Source: Actinomycetes bacterium
GTDB taxonomy: Bacteria > Actinomycetota > Acidimicrobiia > Acidimicrobiales > Palsa-688
Direction of reading: 5' to 3'
Assembly (NCBI GenBank): GCA_021808425.1
Contig: JAKBBS010000020.1
Coordinates: forward strand, 1-28,156
Length of the DNA: 28,156 nucleotides
Under the pieces are notes generated by a model that was not told the DNA's origin, made no database searches, and saw only the letters and a list, made by a program, of their open reading frames with translations. Positions 8,403 through 16,783 of this stretch are shown here, in pieces. Within the stretch, counting starts at the first letter, position 1; every line of letters starts with the position of its first letter. The translations under genes were made by a program, and so were the position numbers.

Positions 8403-9716
8403 CTACTCGTTGCTCGGGTTGGGTGCCCCCGCCGCGGCGGTGGTGTTAGGGGCGATGGCGTAGGTGGCGGTACCGTCGCTCGCCACACCCTGGATCGTGA
8501 GCATCACGAAGGTGCTCTGGAAGCTGCCCGTGATCAGATGGTTGGTCGGCGAGCTGTTGACGACTCCGAGCAGCGTGTTCACCCCGTGCAGATTTTCGAG
8601 TTGGGTATTCACATTGGCGGCGTTGACTGCCTTGCCGGCCTTCAGCAGGGCACCGGCGGCATCGGCCAGCACATTGACAGCTTGAGCCCCATAAATGCTG
8701 AAGTTCGGGAATGGCTGTCCCGGGAACACCCCCGCGAACTGCTGCTTGTAAGTATCACAGGCAGCCTTGAGCGGGTCAGACGATGGGAGCAGGCTGGTGG
8801 CAGCGCACTTCTCACCGGCGAACACGACGCCGTCGCAGTTGCTGCCGCACGCCTGGGCGATCTGCGGGACGGTCAGGTACTGCTCGGAGAGTACCGGCTT
8901 GTTGAACATTCCGAGCTGCTTGGCGGCGGCGAAGGCGCTCGGGTTGAGACCCTCGATGTAGTAGCCGTCTGGGTTCGACGCCTTCATCTGCTCCAGCAAG
9001 GGCACGAGCTGCGCTTGCGACGCGCTGTAGGGCGCCGTCTCGCTCACGGTGACCTTGCAGCCGAGCGCCTTGCAACCGCTCTGGATGTAGCCCGGCACCT
9101 GCTCGGAAAAGTCATCTCCTGTGTAGGACAGCACGGCCACGGACTTCATGTGTTGGATCTGGACGCCGTAGTCGAGGGATGACGACGCGAAGGCCGTGCC
9201 CTGGCTGTTGGCGAACACGTAGGGACGGGCCGGGGCGAAGTCGGTCTGCACACCGTCGGCGATGATGGCAGCCACCTTCGTGGTCGGCGCCTGGTTGCGG
9301 ATGGCAATTCCGCCCGCCGCCCCCAGGAAGGTACCGATCGCTCCCTCTGAGGCAGCTTGCTGGTAGGCCGACACCGCGCCCTGCGGTGTACCACCAGTGG
9401 AAATCGTGAGGAGCTTGATCGGGTGGCCGTCAACCCCACCAGCGGCGTTGAGAACGCTAGCGGCAACCTTCATCCCGTCGATGAAGTTGATGCCCCCCTC
9501 CGCTGCGGTCCCCTCAAGGCCGCCGATGACGATCGGGCTCTTATTGGCCGCTGAGCTGCCGCTGCTGCCACTGCTGCCGCTGCTGCCGGCTGTGGCGGCC
9601 GGCGCAGAGCCGGACGACGAGCTCCCGCATGCCGCCGCCAGCAAGCTGACGGCAGCCAAGCCGACCATCAGACGGCGCGCCCTCATACCGGAACGCAACA
9701 CTTGCTTCAGGTTCAC
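8403..9716 (-). CDS. Liv-type substrate-binding lipoprotein
   Basis: This 437-residue extracellular binding protein of the periplasmic-binding type 1 (LivJ/K) family should capture the substrate and deliver it to the adjacent importer. The N-terminus has a charged region, a hydrophobic core and the lipobox LLAAAC at about 25-30, so it is anchored by lipid on Cys30. A low-complexity Ser/Gly linker (repeated GSS units, about 32-56) precedes the mature domain, which begins with PIVIGGLEGTAAEGG. The start is GTG at 9716 with GGGGGAG about 6 nt upstream. It is the first gene of the transport unit, and 277 nt without a gene separate it from the SDR upstream, leaving room for its own promoter. The ligand cannot be inferred. 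Confidence 0.92.
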   Translation of the reverse strand: MNLKQVLRSGMRARRLMVGLAAVSLLAAACGSSSSGSAPAATAGSSGSSGSSGSSAANKSPIVIGGLEGTAAEGGINFIDGMKVAASVLNAAGGVDGHPIKLLTISTGGTPQGAVSAYQQAASEGAIGTFLGAAGGIAIRNQAPTTKVAAIIADGVQTDFAPARPYVFANSQGTAFASSSLDYGVQIQHMKSVAVLSYTGDDFSEQVPGYIQSGCKALGCKVTVSETAPYSASQAQLVPLLEQMKASNPDGYYIEGLNPSAFAAAKQLGMFNKPVLSEQYLTVPQIAQACGSNCDGVVFAGEKCAATSLLPSSDPLKAACDTYKQQFAGVFPGQPFPNFSIYGAQAVNVLADAAGALLKAGKAVNAANVNTQLENLHGVNTLLGVVNSSPTNHLITGSFQSTFVMLTIQGVASDGTATYAIAPNTTAAAGAPNPSNE

Positions 9717-9993
9717 TTCTGCTCCCCCATTTGGGTTGATTGATCTCGAACTAGGGCCACTCGTATCATCGACGGCGAAGCTCCCCGACCTTGGGTGTCG
9801 GTGTCATATGGCGCCCCCAACGCTGCGGCATAACCGGTCACGTCACCGTGTCGGCGGGTCGAGCGGTGTATCCATGAACGTTACGGATGACCTGCTGGCG
9901 CGGCAAGAGGTCGCCGGCACCGAGTTGTTGACTTCCACAGTGCTTGTGCTGACTGGCGCAAGGGCAACGGTAGGTGCCGTTCCACAAAAGGCC

Positions 9994-10848
9994 CTATACA
10001 GGCGTGGCAGTCATGCCACCGTCTACTGGCAGCACGGTACCGGTGACGAACGCTGAGGCCTCAGTCATCAAAAAGAGGGCGGCCCCGACGATTTCACGGG
10101 GCTCCCCTATCCGCTCCAACGGGTAAGTGCGGACGCGGTCGAGGAATGCCTCGTCCCATGCCGCCGAGATGTCGGTGCGGAAGGGGCCAGCCATGATGGC
10201 GTTGACCCGGACGGTCGGCCCATAGGCGGCAGCCAGACCAAGGGTTACCGCGTTGAGGCCCGCTTTGGCTGCCGCGTACGGCAGGGACTCGGGGCTCGGC
10301 CGGACAGCCGCCACGCTGCTGACATTCAGGATGACACCGCCTCCGGCGTCTCGCATCCTCTCCCCGGCTAGAGCGCCGAGCCGGAAAGGACCTTTCAGGT
10401 TCACGGCGAAGACCTTGTCGTACAGGTCCTCGCTGATGGTCGACAACGAGGGGTAACGCGGCGACATGCCAGCATTGTTAACCAGTACATCGAGGCGTCC
10501 GAACTCCCCGTAGACGGCCTCAACGAGGCAGCCCAACTCGTCCCAGTGGCCGACGTGACAGGAACGACCCACTGCCCGCCGCCCGGTGCTGCGGCGGAGT
10601 ACCTCCGCCACATCGTCGCAGGCCTCCTGCCGGCGGCTGGCGACGACCACGTCGGCCCCGGCCCGCGCGACAGCCGTCACGATTTCTAGGCCGAGACCCC
10701 GGGTCGCGCCGGTCACCAACGCCACCCGTCCCTCGAGCGGCAAGTCACGGCCGGGCTCGTCGCCCTCCCGGCTTGCCATGCTGCTCATGGTGTCATTGCC
10801 GGCGTGTGGTCCTCCGCCCGGAACCGCCGCCGGATCGTGTACTGGCAC
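9994..10848 (-). CDS. SDR family oxidoreductase
   Basis: This classical short-chain dehydrogenase has 284 residues from the GTG at 10848. The cofactor motif TGATRGLG is at about 46-53, NNAG at 124-127, the catalytic Ser at 177/178, and Tyr191 and Lys195 as YAAAK. The C-terminal VTGTVLPVDGGM is typical of FabG-like enzymes. The chosen GTG lies 4 nt past the acyl-CoA dehydrogenase stop, with GAGGA about 10 nt upstream, suggesting translational coupling. ATGs at 10788 or 10779 would give 264- or 261-residue proteins nearer the usual length, but they lack a close ribosome site. A role in 3-hydroxyacyl-CoA oxidation or keto-acid reduction is likely from context. Confidence 0.88.
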   Translation of the reverse strand: MPVHDPAAVPGGGPHAGNDTMSSMASREGDEPGRDLPLEGRVALVTGATRGLGLEIVTAVARAGADVVVASRRQEACDDVAEVLRRSTGRRAVGRSCHVGHWDELGCLVEAVYGEFGRLDVLVNNAGMSPRYPSLSTISEDLYDKVFAVNLKGPFRLGALAGERMRDAGGGVILNVSSVAAVRPSPESLPYAAAKAGLNAVTLGLAAAYGPTVRVNAIMAGPFRTDISAAWDEAFLDRVRTYPLERIGEPREIVGAALFLMTEASAFVTGTVLPVDGGMTATPV

Positions 10849-10851
10849 CGC

Positions 10852-12153
10852 TCATGGGTCCTCTTGGAGGGCAGCGAGCACCGGAGCGAGCTGGCGACGG
10901 GCTTGTGCCTCCACTCGCGGAAGGTGATAGGCGGGAAAGAGGTCGTCGGTCGGCACGTGCCGGCTGAGCACCTGGCGGGCCAGCGTCACCTTGTGGACCT
11001 CTGTGGCTCCGTCGGCGAGCCCCATGCGGAAGGAGTCGAGCACCATGTCCCCGAAGGGAAGCTCGTTGGACACGCCCAGGGACCCGTGGAGCTGGAGGGC
11101 TCGTGCGGCTACATCGTGGTACACCTTCGGCATGGCGGCCTTGACCGCGGAGATATCACCGCGGACACGCTTGTAATCATCGTAGCGGTCGATCTTCCAC
11201 GCCGTCTGGAGCACGAGGAGCCGGAACTGCTCTATCTCTATCCAGGAGTCGGCGATCATCTGCTGCACGAACTGCTGGGAGGCGAGGCGCTCCCCGCCCG
11301 TTGTGGTGCGCGAAAGCGCCCTCTCGCACATGGTGTCGAGCGCCCAGCGGATCCGGGCGAGTGTGCGCATGGCGTGGTGGATACGGCCGCCGCCCAGCCG
11401 AGTCTGCGCGACAACGAAGCCCTGGCCACGGTCACCGAGCAGATGGTCCTTCGGCACTCTGACATCGGTGTAGCGGATATAGGCATGCGTGCCCTCGCCG
11501 AGCGGCTCACCCGGCGCTCCGACATTCCGGACGATCTCCACTCCCGCCGTGGCCGACGGGACAACCAGCGCTGACAGCCGGTGGTGCGGCACTGCGTCGG
11601 GTTCGGTGACGACCATCACGATCAAGAACGCCGCGTAGCGAGCATTGGAGGAGAACCACTTCTCGCCGTTCACCACCCACTCGTCGCCGTCGAGCACTGC
11701 GCTGGTCTCGAACAGGGTCGGGTCAGTACCCCCCTGCGGCTCGGTCATGGAAAAGCAGGACACTATGTCGCCGGCCAGCAGCGGGTCGAGATATCGGCGC
11801 TTCAGGTCTTCGGTGCCGAAGTGGGCGAGGATCTCCGCATTGCCGGAGTCGGGCGCCTGGCAACCGAAGACGACCGGCCCGCAGATGGACCGGCCGAGCA
11901 CCTCGTTCATGAGCGCGAGCTTCAGCTGGCCGTAACCGCGCCCCCCGAGGCGGGGGCTCAGATGGCAGGCCCACAGGCCCCTCTGCTTGACCACATCCTG
12001 CAGCGGTCGGATCAGCGCTTTGCGAACGGGGTCGCCCACGTCGTAGGGGTCTCGGACGATCCGGTCGACCGGCTCGATCTCCTCCCGCACGAAGTCGTCG
12101 ATCCAAGCGAGCTCGGCCTGGAAGGCGTCGTCGGTTTCGAAGTCCCAGCTCAC
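10852..12153 (-). CDS. Acyl-CoA dehydrogenase, ACAD10/11-like
   Basis: This 433-residue flavoprotein of the acyl-CoA dehydrogenase superfamily has the FAD-binding segment SMTEPQGGTDP at about 135-145 and the late motif ADGATEVHK at about 380-388. That ADGxxEVH form is typical of the ACAD10/ACAD11/LvaC branch; the glutamate that serves as base in medium-chain enzymes is Asp here. Members of that branch act on 4-phosphoacyl-CoA made by a partner APH kinase. The frame opens at GTG 12183, but GTG 12153 has AGGAG about 7 nt upstream and starts MSWDFETDD, so it is preferred. The gene is coupled to the following SDR and is close to a kinase plus DUF6285 pair. Confidence 0.9.
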   Translation of the reverse strand: MSWDFETDDAFQAELAWIDDFVREEIEPVDRIVRDPYDVGDPVRKALIRPLQDVVKQRGLWACHLSPRLGGRGYGQLKLALMNEVLGRSICGPVVFGCQAPDSGNAEILAHFGTEDLKRRYLDPLLAGDIVSCFSMTEPQGGTDPTLFETSAVLDGDEWVVNGEKWFSSNARYAAFLIVMVVTEPDAVPHHRLSALVVPSATAGVEIVRNVGAPGEPLGEGTHAYIRYTDVRVPKDHLLGDRGQGFVVAQTRLGGGRIHHAMRTLARIRWALDTMCERALSRTTTGGERLASQQFVQQMIADSWIEIEQFRLLVLQTAWKIDRYDDYKRVRGDISAVKAAMPKVYHDVAARALQLHGSLGVSNELPFGDMVLDSFRMGLADGATEVHKVTLARQVLSRHVPTDDLFPAYHLPRVEAQARRQLAPVLAALQEDP

Positions 12154-12231
12154 TCTCGCTCCTGTGTCGTCAGTCCGTGCCACTCCCCGCGCTCGACAAA
12201 CCCGGCTCGGGTGAGGTCCCGCGTCAGCCGC

Positions 12232-12990
12232 TCAGTAGGATCTACCGTTCACCGACCAACCGCCGTCCACCGGATAGGTGAGACCAGTCAAAAAAGAGCC
12301 GTCGGCGGAGAAGAAGTGGCACATGGTACCGGCTATGTCAGCGGGGGTCCCGAGGCGCTTGAGCATGTGCGCCTGGGTGTTCTCCTTGCGCTGCTGCTCC
12401 GTGATGTCAGCGAGGATCGGCGTGTCTATCGTCCCCGGGCAGATGGCGTTGACCAGTACGTTGTGGGGGGCGTACTCGAGGGCGGCCTGCTGGGTCAGAG
12501 CGATCACCCCTCCCTTGGCCGCCGAGTACGAGGCCAGGTTGGGAAGGCCGACGAGCGCCGCCAGGCTGGAAATGTTCACGATCCGGCCCCCGCCATTTTC
12601 GATCATGCCGGGGATCACTGCGCGCATTCCGAGCCACGTGCCCTTCAGATCACTGTCGAGGACGAAGCTCCACCCCTCTTCGGTGAGCCCGACAACCGTG
12701 TCTTCGGAGATCGTGTTCACCACACCGGCGACGTTGCCGAGTAGATCGACGGGACCGAATCGCTCAATGGCGGTCGAAACGGTGCGTTCCCAGTCAGGTG
12801 CGCTGCGCACATCCATGGTCACGTGCACTGCGTTACCACCGTTTGCGACGATCTTGTTAGCCGTCGCGTCGTCTCCCCGGATGTCGGCGCATACCACCGA
12901 TGCTCCCTCCGCCGCCATGCGGAGGGCGCAGCCCTGCCCGATGCCTTGGGCCGCGCCCGTGATGATGGCGACCTTGCCCTCTAAACGCAT
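12232..12990 (-). CDS. SDR family oxidoreductase
   Basis: This 252-residue classical short-chain dehydrogenase has TGAAQGIG at 11-18, the catalytic Ser at 141/142, Tyr155 and Lys159 (YSAAK), and the C-terminal LTYPVDGGW. The usual NNAG is replaced by GNVAG (85-89), an uncommon variant. The ATG at 12990 has GGAGGAGG about 8-10 nt upstream. It is followed 78 nt later by the acyl-CoA dehydrogenase. Two 11-bp direct repeats lie 27-61 nt upstream of the start and may be a regulator site. Oxidation of a hydroxyacyl-CoA or reduction of a ketoacyl-CoA would fit the neighbours. Confidence 0.9.
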   Translation of the reverse strand: MRLEGKVAIITGAAQGIGQGCALRMAAEGASVVCADIRGDDATANKIVANGGNAVHVTMDVRSAPDWERTVSTAIERFGPVDLLGNVAGVVNTISEDTVVGLTEEGWSFVLDSDLKGTWLGMRAVIPGMIENGGGRIVNISSLAALVGLPNLASYSAAKGGVIALTQQAALEYAPHNVLVNAICPGTIDTPILADITEQQRKENTQAHMLKRLGTPADIAGTMCHFFSADGSFLTGLTYPVDGGWSVNGRSY

Positions 12991-13016
12991 AGTGAGATCC
13001 TCCTCCGAAGCAAATA

Positions 13017-13051
13017 GCCGCTATCGAGATCTTCGATGCCGCCGCTATCGA
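13017..13051 (-). promoter_or_regulatory. Direct repeats upstream of SDR gene
   Basis: The 11-mer GCCGCTATCGA occurs at 13017-13027 and again at 13041-13051, 24 nt apart, in the 177-nt gap between the DUF6285 stop and the SDR start at 12990. Paired direct repeats this close to a start suggest an activator or repressor site. No clear -35/-10 pair was recognised. Confidence 0.35.
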
Positions 13052-13167
13052 CACCCATACTCTTGGATCTGGGCGTCGCCCGGTAGCGAGTGCGCCGATG
13101 GCGTTGTCCGTTTCCCCAACCAAACTGGCGGCCCTCGAGGGGGTCGAGCATGTGGGTTCGCCGCCCT

Positions 13168-13518
13168 TCAGCCGTCGTTCCTGGCCACCAACTCCGTCGG
13201 GTTCGACACCGCGACGCGCTCGGTCGCGTCGGTTGTCAACATCCGGCGCAGAGCGTGAAAGCGGTCGTCGAACATCCCGGCGCGAATCGCCTGGGCCAGT
13301 TCTGCGTCGGAGCTCAGCCCCAGGGAGCGCAGCCGCTCACCGTGGGCGTGGGTGTAGGAGGATGCAAGTTCCAGCTCGCGCACAACCAGGGCCAACGCGC
13401 CAATGGCTACGCGGACGTGGTAACGCAGGGGCTCCTCCACCGTCGGGACGACCTCCTCGGTGAGGAACTCCCGGACGCCGACGATCAGCTCTCGCATTGC
13501 CGGTGGACCGTATGGCAT
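13168..13518 (-). CDS. DUF6285 domain protein, kinase partner
   Basis: This small 116-residue helical protein resembles the DUF6285 family, whose members sit beside APH-type kinases and acyl-CoA dehydrogenases. Recognisable parts are the N-terminal RELIVGVREFLTEEV, the middle YHVRVAIGALALVVRELEL and a C-terminal FHALRRML region. In the P. putida levulinate system a small protein, LvaB, is needed with the kinase LvaA; from memory it belongs to this family. The ATG at 13518 is 14 nt after the kinase stop. A GTG at 13536 that overlaps the kinase stop (GTGA) is an alternative start and would add six residues. It probably forms a complex with the upstream kinase. Confidence 0.78.
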   Translation of the reverse strand: MPYGPPAMRELIVGVREFLTEEVVPTVEEPLRYHVRVAIGALALVVRELELASSYTHAHGERLRSLGLSSDAELAQAIRAGMFDDRFHALRRMLTTDATERVAVSNPTELVARNDG

Positions 13519-13532
13519 CTCCTCACCCTCTC

Positions 13533-14531
13533 TCACCGCATCAGACCGAGCAGCTCGCGTTCCACCTCTGCCACCCTTCGGCCGAGAGTCAAGAGCTCGA
13601 CCGACCGCACGTGGCCATCGCGATGAGCCTGGGCTTGCAGCGCGCAGATCACCGCCCACTTCACGTTGCCGAACACCTCCCACCAGTGGATCCGCTCTGG
13701 GTCCACGGCCCGCCCCGTCCTGTCCTCGTAAGCCTGATACAAGTCCGCGCGCTGGGCCAGACCGCCGACGGGCAGCACCGAACCGAATCGCCAGGATCGC
13801 ACGCAAAGCCACGCGAGGTCCTCAGCGGGGTCTCCCATGTGGCACAGCTCCCAGTCGAGCACACCGCTGATTCCCTTAGGCCCGAACAGCAGGTTCCCGA
13901 GACGGAAGTCCCCGTGGAGCACTACGGGAGCGGCAGGCGCAAGTCGATGCTGGTCGAGCCATCGAAAGGCCAGCTCCAGCGCAGGGTAGGCGGCCGGCAA
14001 CCGATGCAGGGCATCCGCGTAACGCTCGACTGGGTCCGAGAAATCGATGCCCGGGACGTCGTCGGGTCTGATGGTATGAATCCGTCCGAGCAGCAGGCCA
14101 GACTCGCCGGCGAATCTCCGGCGGGCCAGGCTCAGCTCAGCCGAACGCAGCACGCGCCGGGGAATCGTCTCGCCGACCAAGCGGTCCAGGAGCAGGAAGG
14201 GCCGGCCGAGCGGCTCGCCGTCACCTTCCAGTAGCACCTTGGGCACCGGCACGCCGGCGACACGTGCCGCCCGCTGGGCGGCCGCTTCGAGCGCCATCGT
14301 GCCTCCACCGTTGACGGCGGCGGCGCGCTCCACCTGCAAGATGAGCCCGATCGACGGTCCGCGGGCGCAGCGAGCGTCGAAGGACCAGGTTTCGCGCGAG
14401 GCGCCGCCGGTCAAGCGCCGGACGTCGGACACATCCTCGACCTGCGGCCCGAGCGCGGCGCGCGCGATGTAGAGCGCGGCGGGGACATCGACCACCCCTC
14501 CACCGCTGAGTCGCTTCAAGTCCTGGGTCAC
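13533..14531 (-). CDS. APH-family phosphotransferase (LvaA-like)
   Basis: This 332-residue protein has the aminoglycoside phosphotransferase/choline kinase fold. The Brenner-type catalytic motif HGDFRLGN is at 206-213 and the metal-binding LDWE at 225-228, followed by GDPAEDLAWLC. This form is typical of the acyl-CoA-dehydrogenase-associated kinases that phosphorylate the hydroxyl of 4-hydroxyacyl-CoA, rather than of antibiotic-resistance enzymes. The start is GTG at 14531 with a modest GAGG just upstream. It is the first gene of its leftward unit, directly before DUF6285 and then SDR, acyl-CoA dehydrogenase and SDR. The role as a hydroxyacyl-CoA kinase is inferred from family and context. 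Confidence 0.88.
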   Translation of the reverse strand: MTQDLKRLSGGGVVDVPAALYIARAALGPQVEDVSDVRRLTGGASRETWSFDARCARGPSIGLILQVERAAAVNGGGTMALEAAAQRAARVAGVPVPKVLLEGDGEPLGRPFLLLDRLVGETIPRRVLRSAELSLARRRFAGESGLLLGRIHTIRPDDVPGIDFSDPVERYADALHRLPAAYPALELAFRWLDQHRLAPAAPVVLHGDFRLGNLLFGPKGISGVLDWELCHMGDPAEDLAWLCVRSWRFGSVLPVGGLAQRADLYQAYEDRTGRAVDPERIHWWEVFGNVKWAVICALQAQAHRDGHVRSVELLTLGRRVAEVERELLGLMR

Positions 14532-14994
14532 GGCCGCCTCGCTAGGCGTCGGCAGTGATGCTGCGGCCGGGCCGCCGTCGACCTCATCACTATTTCATTT
14601 GGCACAGCTTCCATTCCCTCGCTCTGTTCGCGCCCCCCACGGCAGGCGAAACCAGGTGTCATCCAGACGGCGCTCGCAGGCGCGCGAGCCAGCCAGGCAG
14701 TGACACAGCCGCACGGGGCCGGGCGCCCGGGCCAGCGAATGCGATTGGCCTGGCGGTTGTAAGCGTCAGCGCGCCATCCCGGTGGCGCGAGCGCGCTGTG
14801 CATCGGCACCTCCGGTCTCGACCGACTGCGTGGAAGTAAGCTCCCCTATTGCATCCGGGCAGCGACTTCGAGGCAAACCTCATCACCCGGACGTTTGTCG
14901 TCATCGCCAAGAGGCATTCGGCCAGGGCGTCATCGGGGGACCAGCCCGTCCTACGGTGGCGGGACCTGGACGCGTGACCCACTAGGAGGACGCC
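14532..14994. promoter_or_regulatory. Divergent intergenic region
   Basis: These 463 nt separate the leftward kinase gene from the rightward EthD-like gene and must contain promoters for both. No open frame here looks coding and I recognise no consensus -35/-10 pair or strong dyad, so individual sites cannot be named. Confidence 0.4.
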
Positions 14995-15663
14995 GTGGTC
15001 AAGGTGTATGCCCTCATCCCCCGCCGTCCCGACGTGGCGGTCGAGAAGTTTCACAGCCACTGGCGCGACGTCCACGCGCCGCTGGCCACGAGGATCACCA
15101 CCATCCGGCGTTACGTACAGAGCCACGCCCTGCGGTCCGCCCCGGCCGGCTTGCCCGAGGCAGAATATGAGGGCATCGCCGAGGTTTGGTTCGACGACTT
15201 GGCGACCGCCGCCGGTATGGGTGACGACCCGAACTACATAAACGGCGCCGGCGCTGACGAACCCAACTTCATTGACCAGAGCCGGCTCTCGTTCATGTTC
15301 TGCGATGAGCAGGTTCTCCAGCGTGGCCCCGTCCTCTCGGCTGACACGCCGGAGGTCAAGGTGATGCTGCTACTGGCGAGCCCGCAATCGGACAGCCCCT
15401 GGCCGCCTGCCGTCCTGGCCGACGCGGCGCTAGCACTTCCCGGCATCGAAGGGCTTTCGATCGCCTTGTCTACGGGCGATCTTTACCAGGCGGACCAGCC
15501 GTTCGACGCCGTAGTAGAGCTGTCGTGGCCGTCGATGGCGGCCTACGACAGCGCTTGGTGCTCCGCGCCAGGTGAGGAACTGGCCCGTGTTCTCGCCGCC
15601 GAGACCGCTCTGTCCAGTTCCGCCGGCATGGTCACGGAGCCGTTCCGGGTCATCTGGCCTTAG
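14995..15663 (+). CDS. EthD domain-containing protein
   Basis: This 222-residue protein begins with an EthD-type ferredoxin-like domain, with the signature HWRDVHAPLA at about 22-31. The second half, from about 115, looks like a second and more divergent copy of the same fold. EthD-like proteins accompany catabolic oxygenases; known relatives include small lyases and isomerases, but many have no assigned reaction. The GTG start at 14995 has AGGAGG only 5 nt upstream. It is the only plus-strand gene inside the catabolic cluster, divergent from the kinase and convergent with the second kinase. That arrangement suggests its own promoter, perhaps under the same regulator. Confidence 0.85.
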   Translation: MVKVYALIPRRPDVAVEKFHSHWRDVHAPLATRITTIRRYVQSHALRSAPAGLPEAEYEGIAEVWFDDLATAAGMGDDPNYINGAGADEPNFIDQSRLSFMFCDEQVLQRGPVLSADTPEVKVMLLLASPQSDSPWPPAVLADAALALPGIEGLSIALSTGDLYQADQPFDAVVELSWPSMAAYDSAWCSAPGEELARVLAAETALSSSAGMVTEPFRVIWP

Positions 15664-15737
15664 GCAGGAGCCGAGCCCAGCCGGCGCAAGGCACCTAGGG
15701 CCACGGACAGAGCAGGGCCAGTGGAACTGCGCGGGGA

Positions 15738-16778
15738 TCAGGGCGCAGCGACCCCAGCGTGTGCCGCCGCCTCGTCGAGCAGGGTCGGCACATCGGCTCG
15801 CAGGCTCCGCGCGTACTCACTGTCGAGCTGGCCACCGACATGCTGGGCGTAGGCGCCCTCGAGGATTGCTGCCAGCTTCCAGAGGGCCAGCACCCGGTAA
15901 AACGGTAGATGAGTGACTGGGCGCCCGGCCCGCTGCGCGTATCGCTCGGCAAGCTCTTCCACGCTCGGTGCGCCCGGGACTCGGGACACAGCCTGGATGC
16001 GTGCCAGCGCCGGCACCGGCACTGGGCGATGGCCCCAGAGTGCCAAGCACAAGCCGAGATCCACGAGCGGGTCGCCGATGGTAGACAGCTCCCAGTCGAT
16101 CACGGCCATGAGCTCGGGCGCTTCGGTGGACCACAGACAGTTGTCCAGGTGGAAGTCTCCGTGGAGGAGGCCGGGGCGTTGCGGTGCCGCGGGCAGGTTC
16201 TGCTCGAGCCATCCGGCGACGGCCTCGAAGACCGGCAGGTCCCGTACGGCGTAGCTCTGGAACTGCGAACGCCATCGCGTCACCTGCCTTTCCAGGAATC
16301 CCGATGGTCGGCCGAACCCCGTCAGGCCCGCCGCCTCCCAGTCAACGCCGTGGAGCGATGCCAACGCGTCGACCATTTGATGACCGAGCCTCGTCACGGC
16401 ATCGGGTCCGTAAGTCTCGGGGAGATGGTCACTGAGCGGCACTCCCAGGACTTCGCTCATGACGACGAAGGGGGCCCCGAACACCGTCGGGTCGGTACAT
16501 ATGGCCAGGGCCGCAGGCACAGGCACGTCCGTGCCAGCGAGAGCGCAGAGCACCCGGTGCTCACGGTCCATACTGTGCGCCGAGGCGGACATCGCGTGCA
16601 GCGGCGGCCGGCGAACGATGAACCTGCCCCCCTGCGCCACCACCTGGTAGGTGGCATTGGAGTTGCCACCTACCAGTTGTTCGATGCGCTCTACGGGCCC
16701 GGTCGACGCGTGCTCGAGCAACCAGACCCGGAGCCCGGCGTGCGGGTCGCCGTCCTCCCCGCTGCCGTCAGGCACCAT
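15738..16778 (-). CDS. APH-family phosphotransferase (second kinase)
   Basis: This 346-residue kinase is of the same broad ACAD10/11-associated type but clearly different from the one at 13533. It has the nucleotide-loop-like LVGGNSNATY at about 35-44, the catalytic HGDFHLDN at 206-213 and DWE at 228-230 followed by LSTIGDPLVDLG. The frame is open to 16850, overlapping the preceding gene; the ATG at 16778 lies 5 nt after that gene's stop and is preferred, although no strong ribosome site is seen. It shares an operon with a SnoaL-like protein and an alpha/beta hydrolase. A second hydroxyacyl-CoA kinase with different specificity is the simplest reading. A 13-bp inverted repeat lies inside its 5' part. 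Confidence 0.87.
   Translation of the reverse strand: MVPDGSGEDGDPHAGLRVWLLEHASTGPVERIEQLVGGNSNATYQVVAQGGRFIVRRPPLHAMSASAHSMDREHRVLCALAGTDVPVPAALAICTDPTVFGAPFVVMSEVLGVPLSDHLPETYGPDAVTRLGHQMVDALASLHGVDWEAAGLTGFGRPSGFLERQVTRWRSQFQSYAVRDLPVFEAVAGWLEQNLPAAPQRPGLLHGDFHLDNCLWSTEAPELMAVIDWELSTIGDPLVDLGLCLALWGHRPVPVPALARIQAVSRVPGAPSVEELAERYAQRAGRPVTHLPFYRVLALWKLAAILEGAYAQHVGGQLDSEYARSLRADVPTLLDEAAAHAGVAAP
16644..16676 (-). repeat. 13-bp perfect inverted repeat inside kinase gene
   Basis: Positions 16644-16656 and 16664-16676 are exact inverted copies of 13 bp with a 7-nt loop, encoding the nucleotide-loop region (about residues 35-45) of the second kinase. In mRNA it would form a stable hairpin about 100 nt after the start codon. 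Confidence 0.5.
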
Positions 16779-16783
16779 CGGGA

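Noticed and set aside
9928..9933. TTGACT as a -35 box on the plus strand
   Set aside because: No matching -10 at the right spacing, and no plus-strand gene follows.
13533..16778. Aminoglycoside resistance function for the two APH-fold proteins
   Set aside because: Their motifs (HGDFRLGN/LDWE and HGDFHLDN/DWE) and neighbours match the acyl-CoA-dehydrogenase-associated kinases of catabolic clusters.
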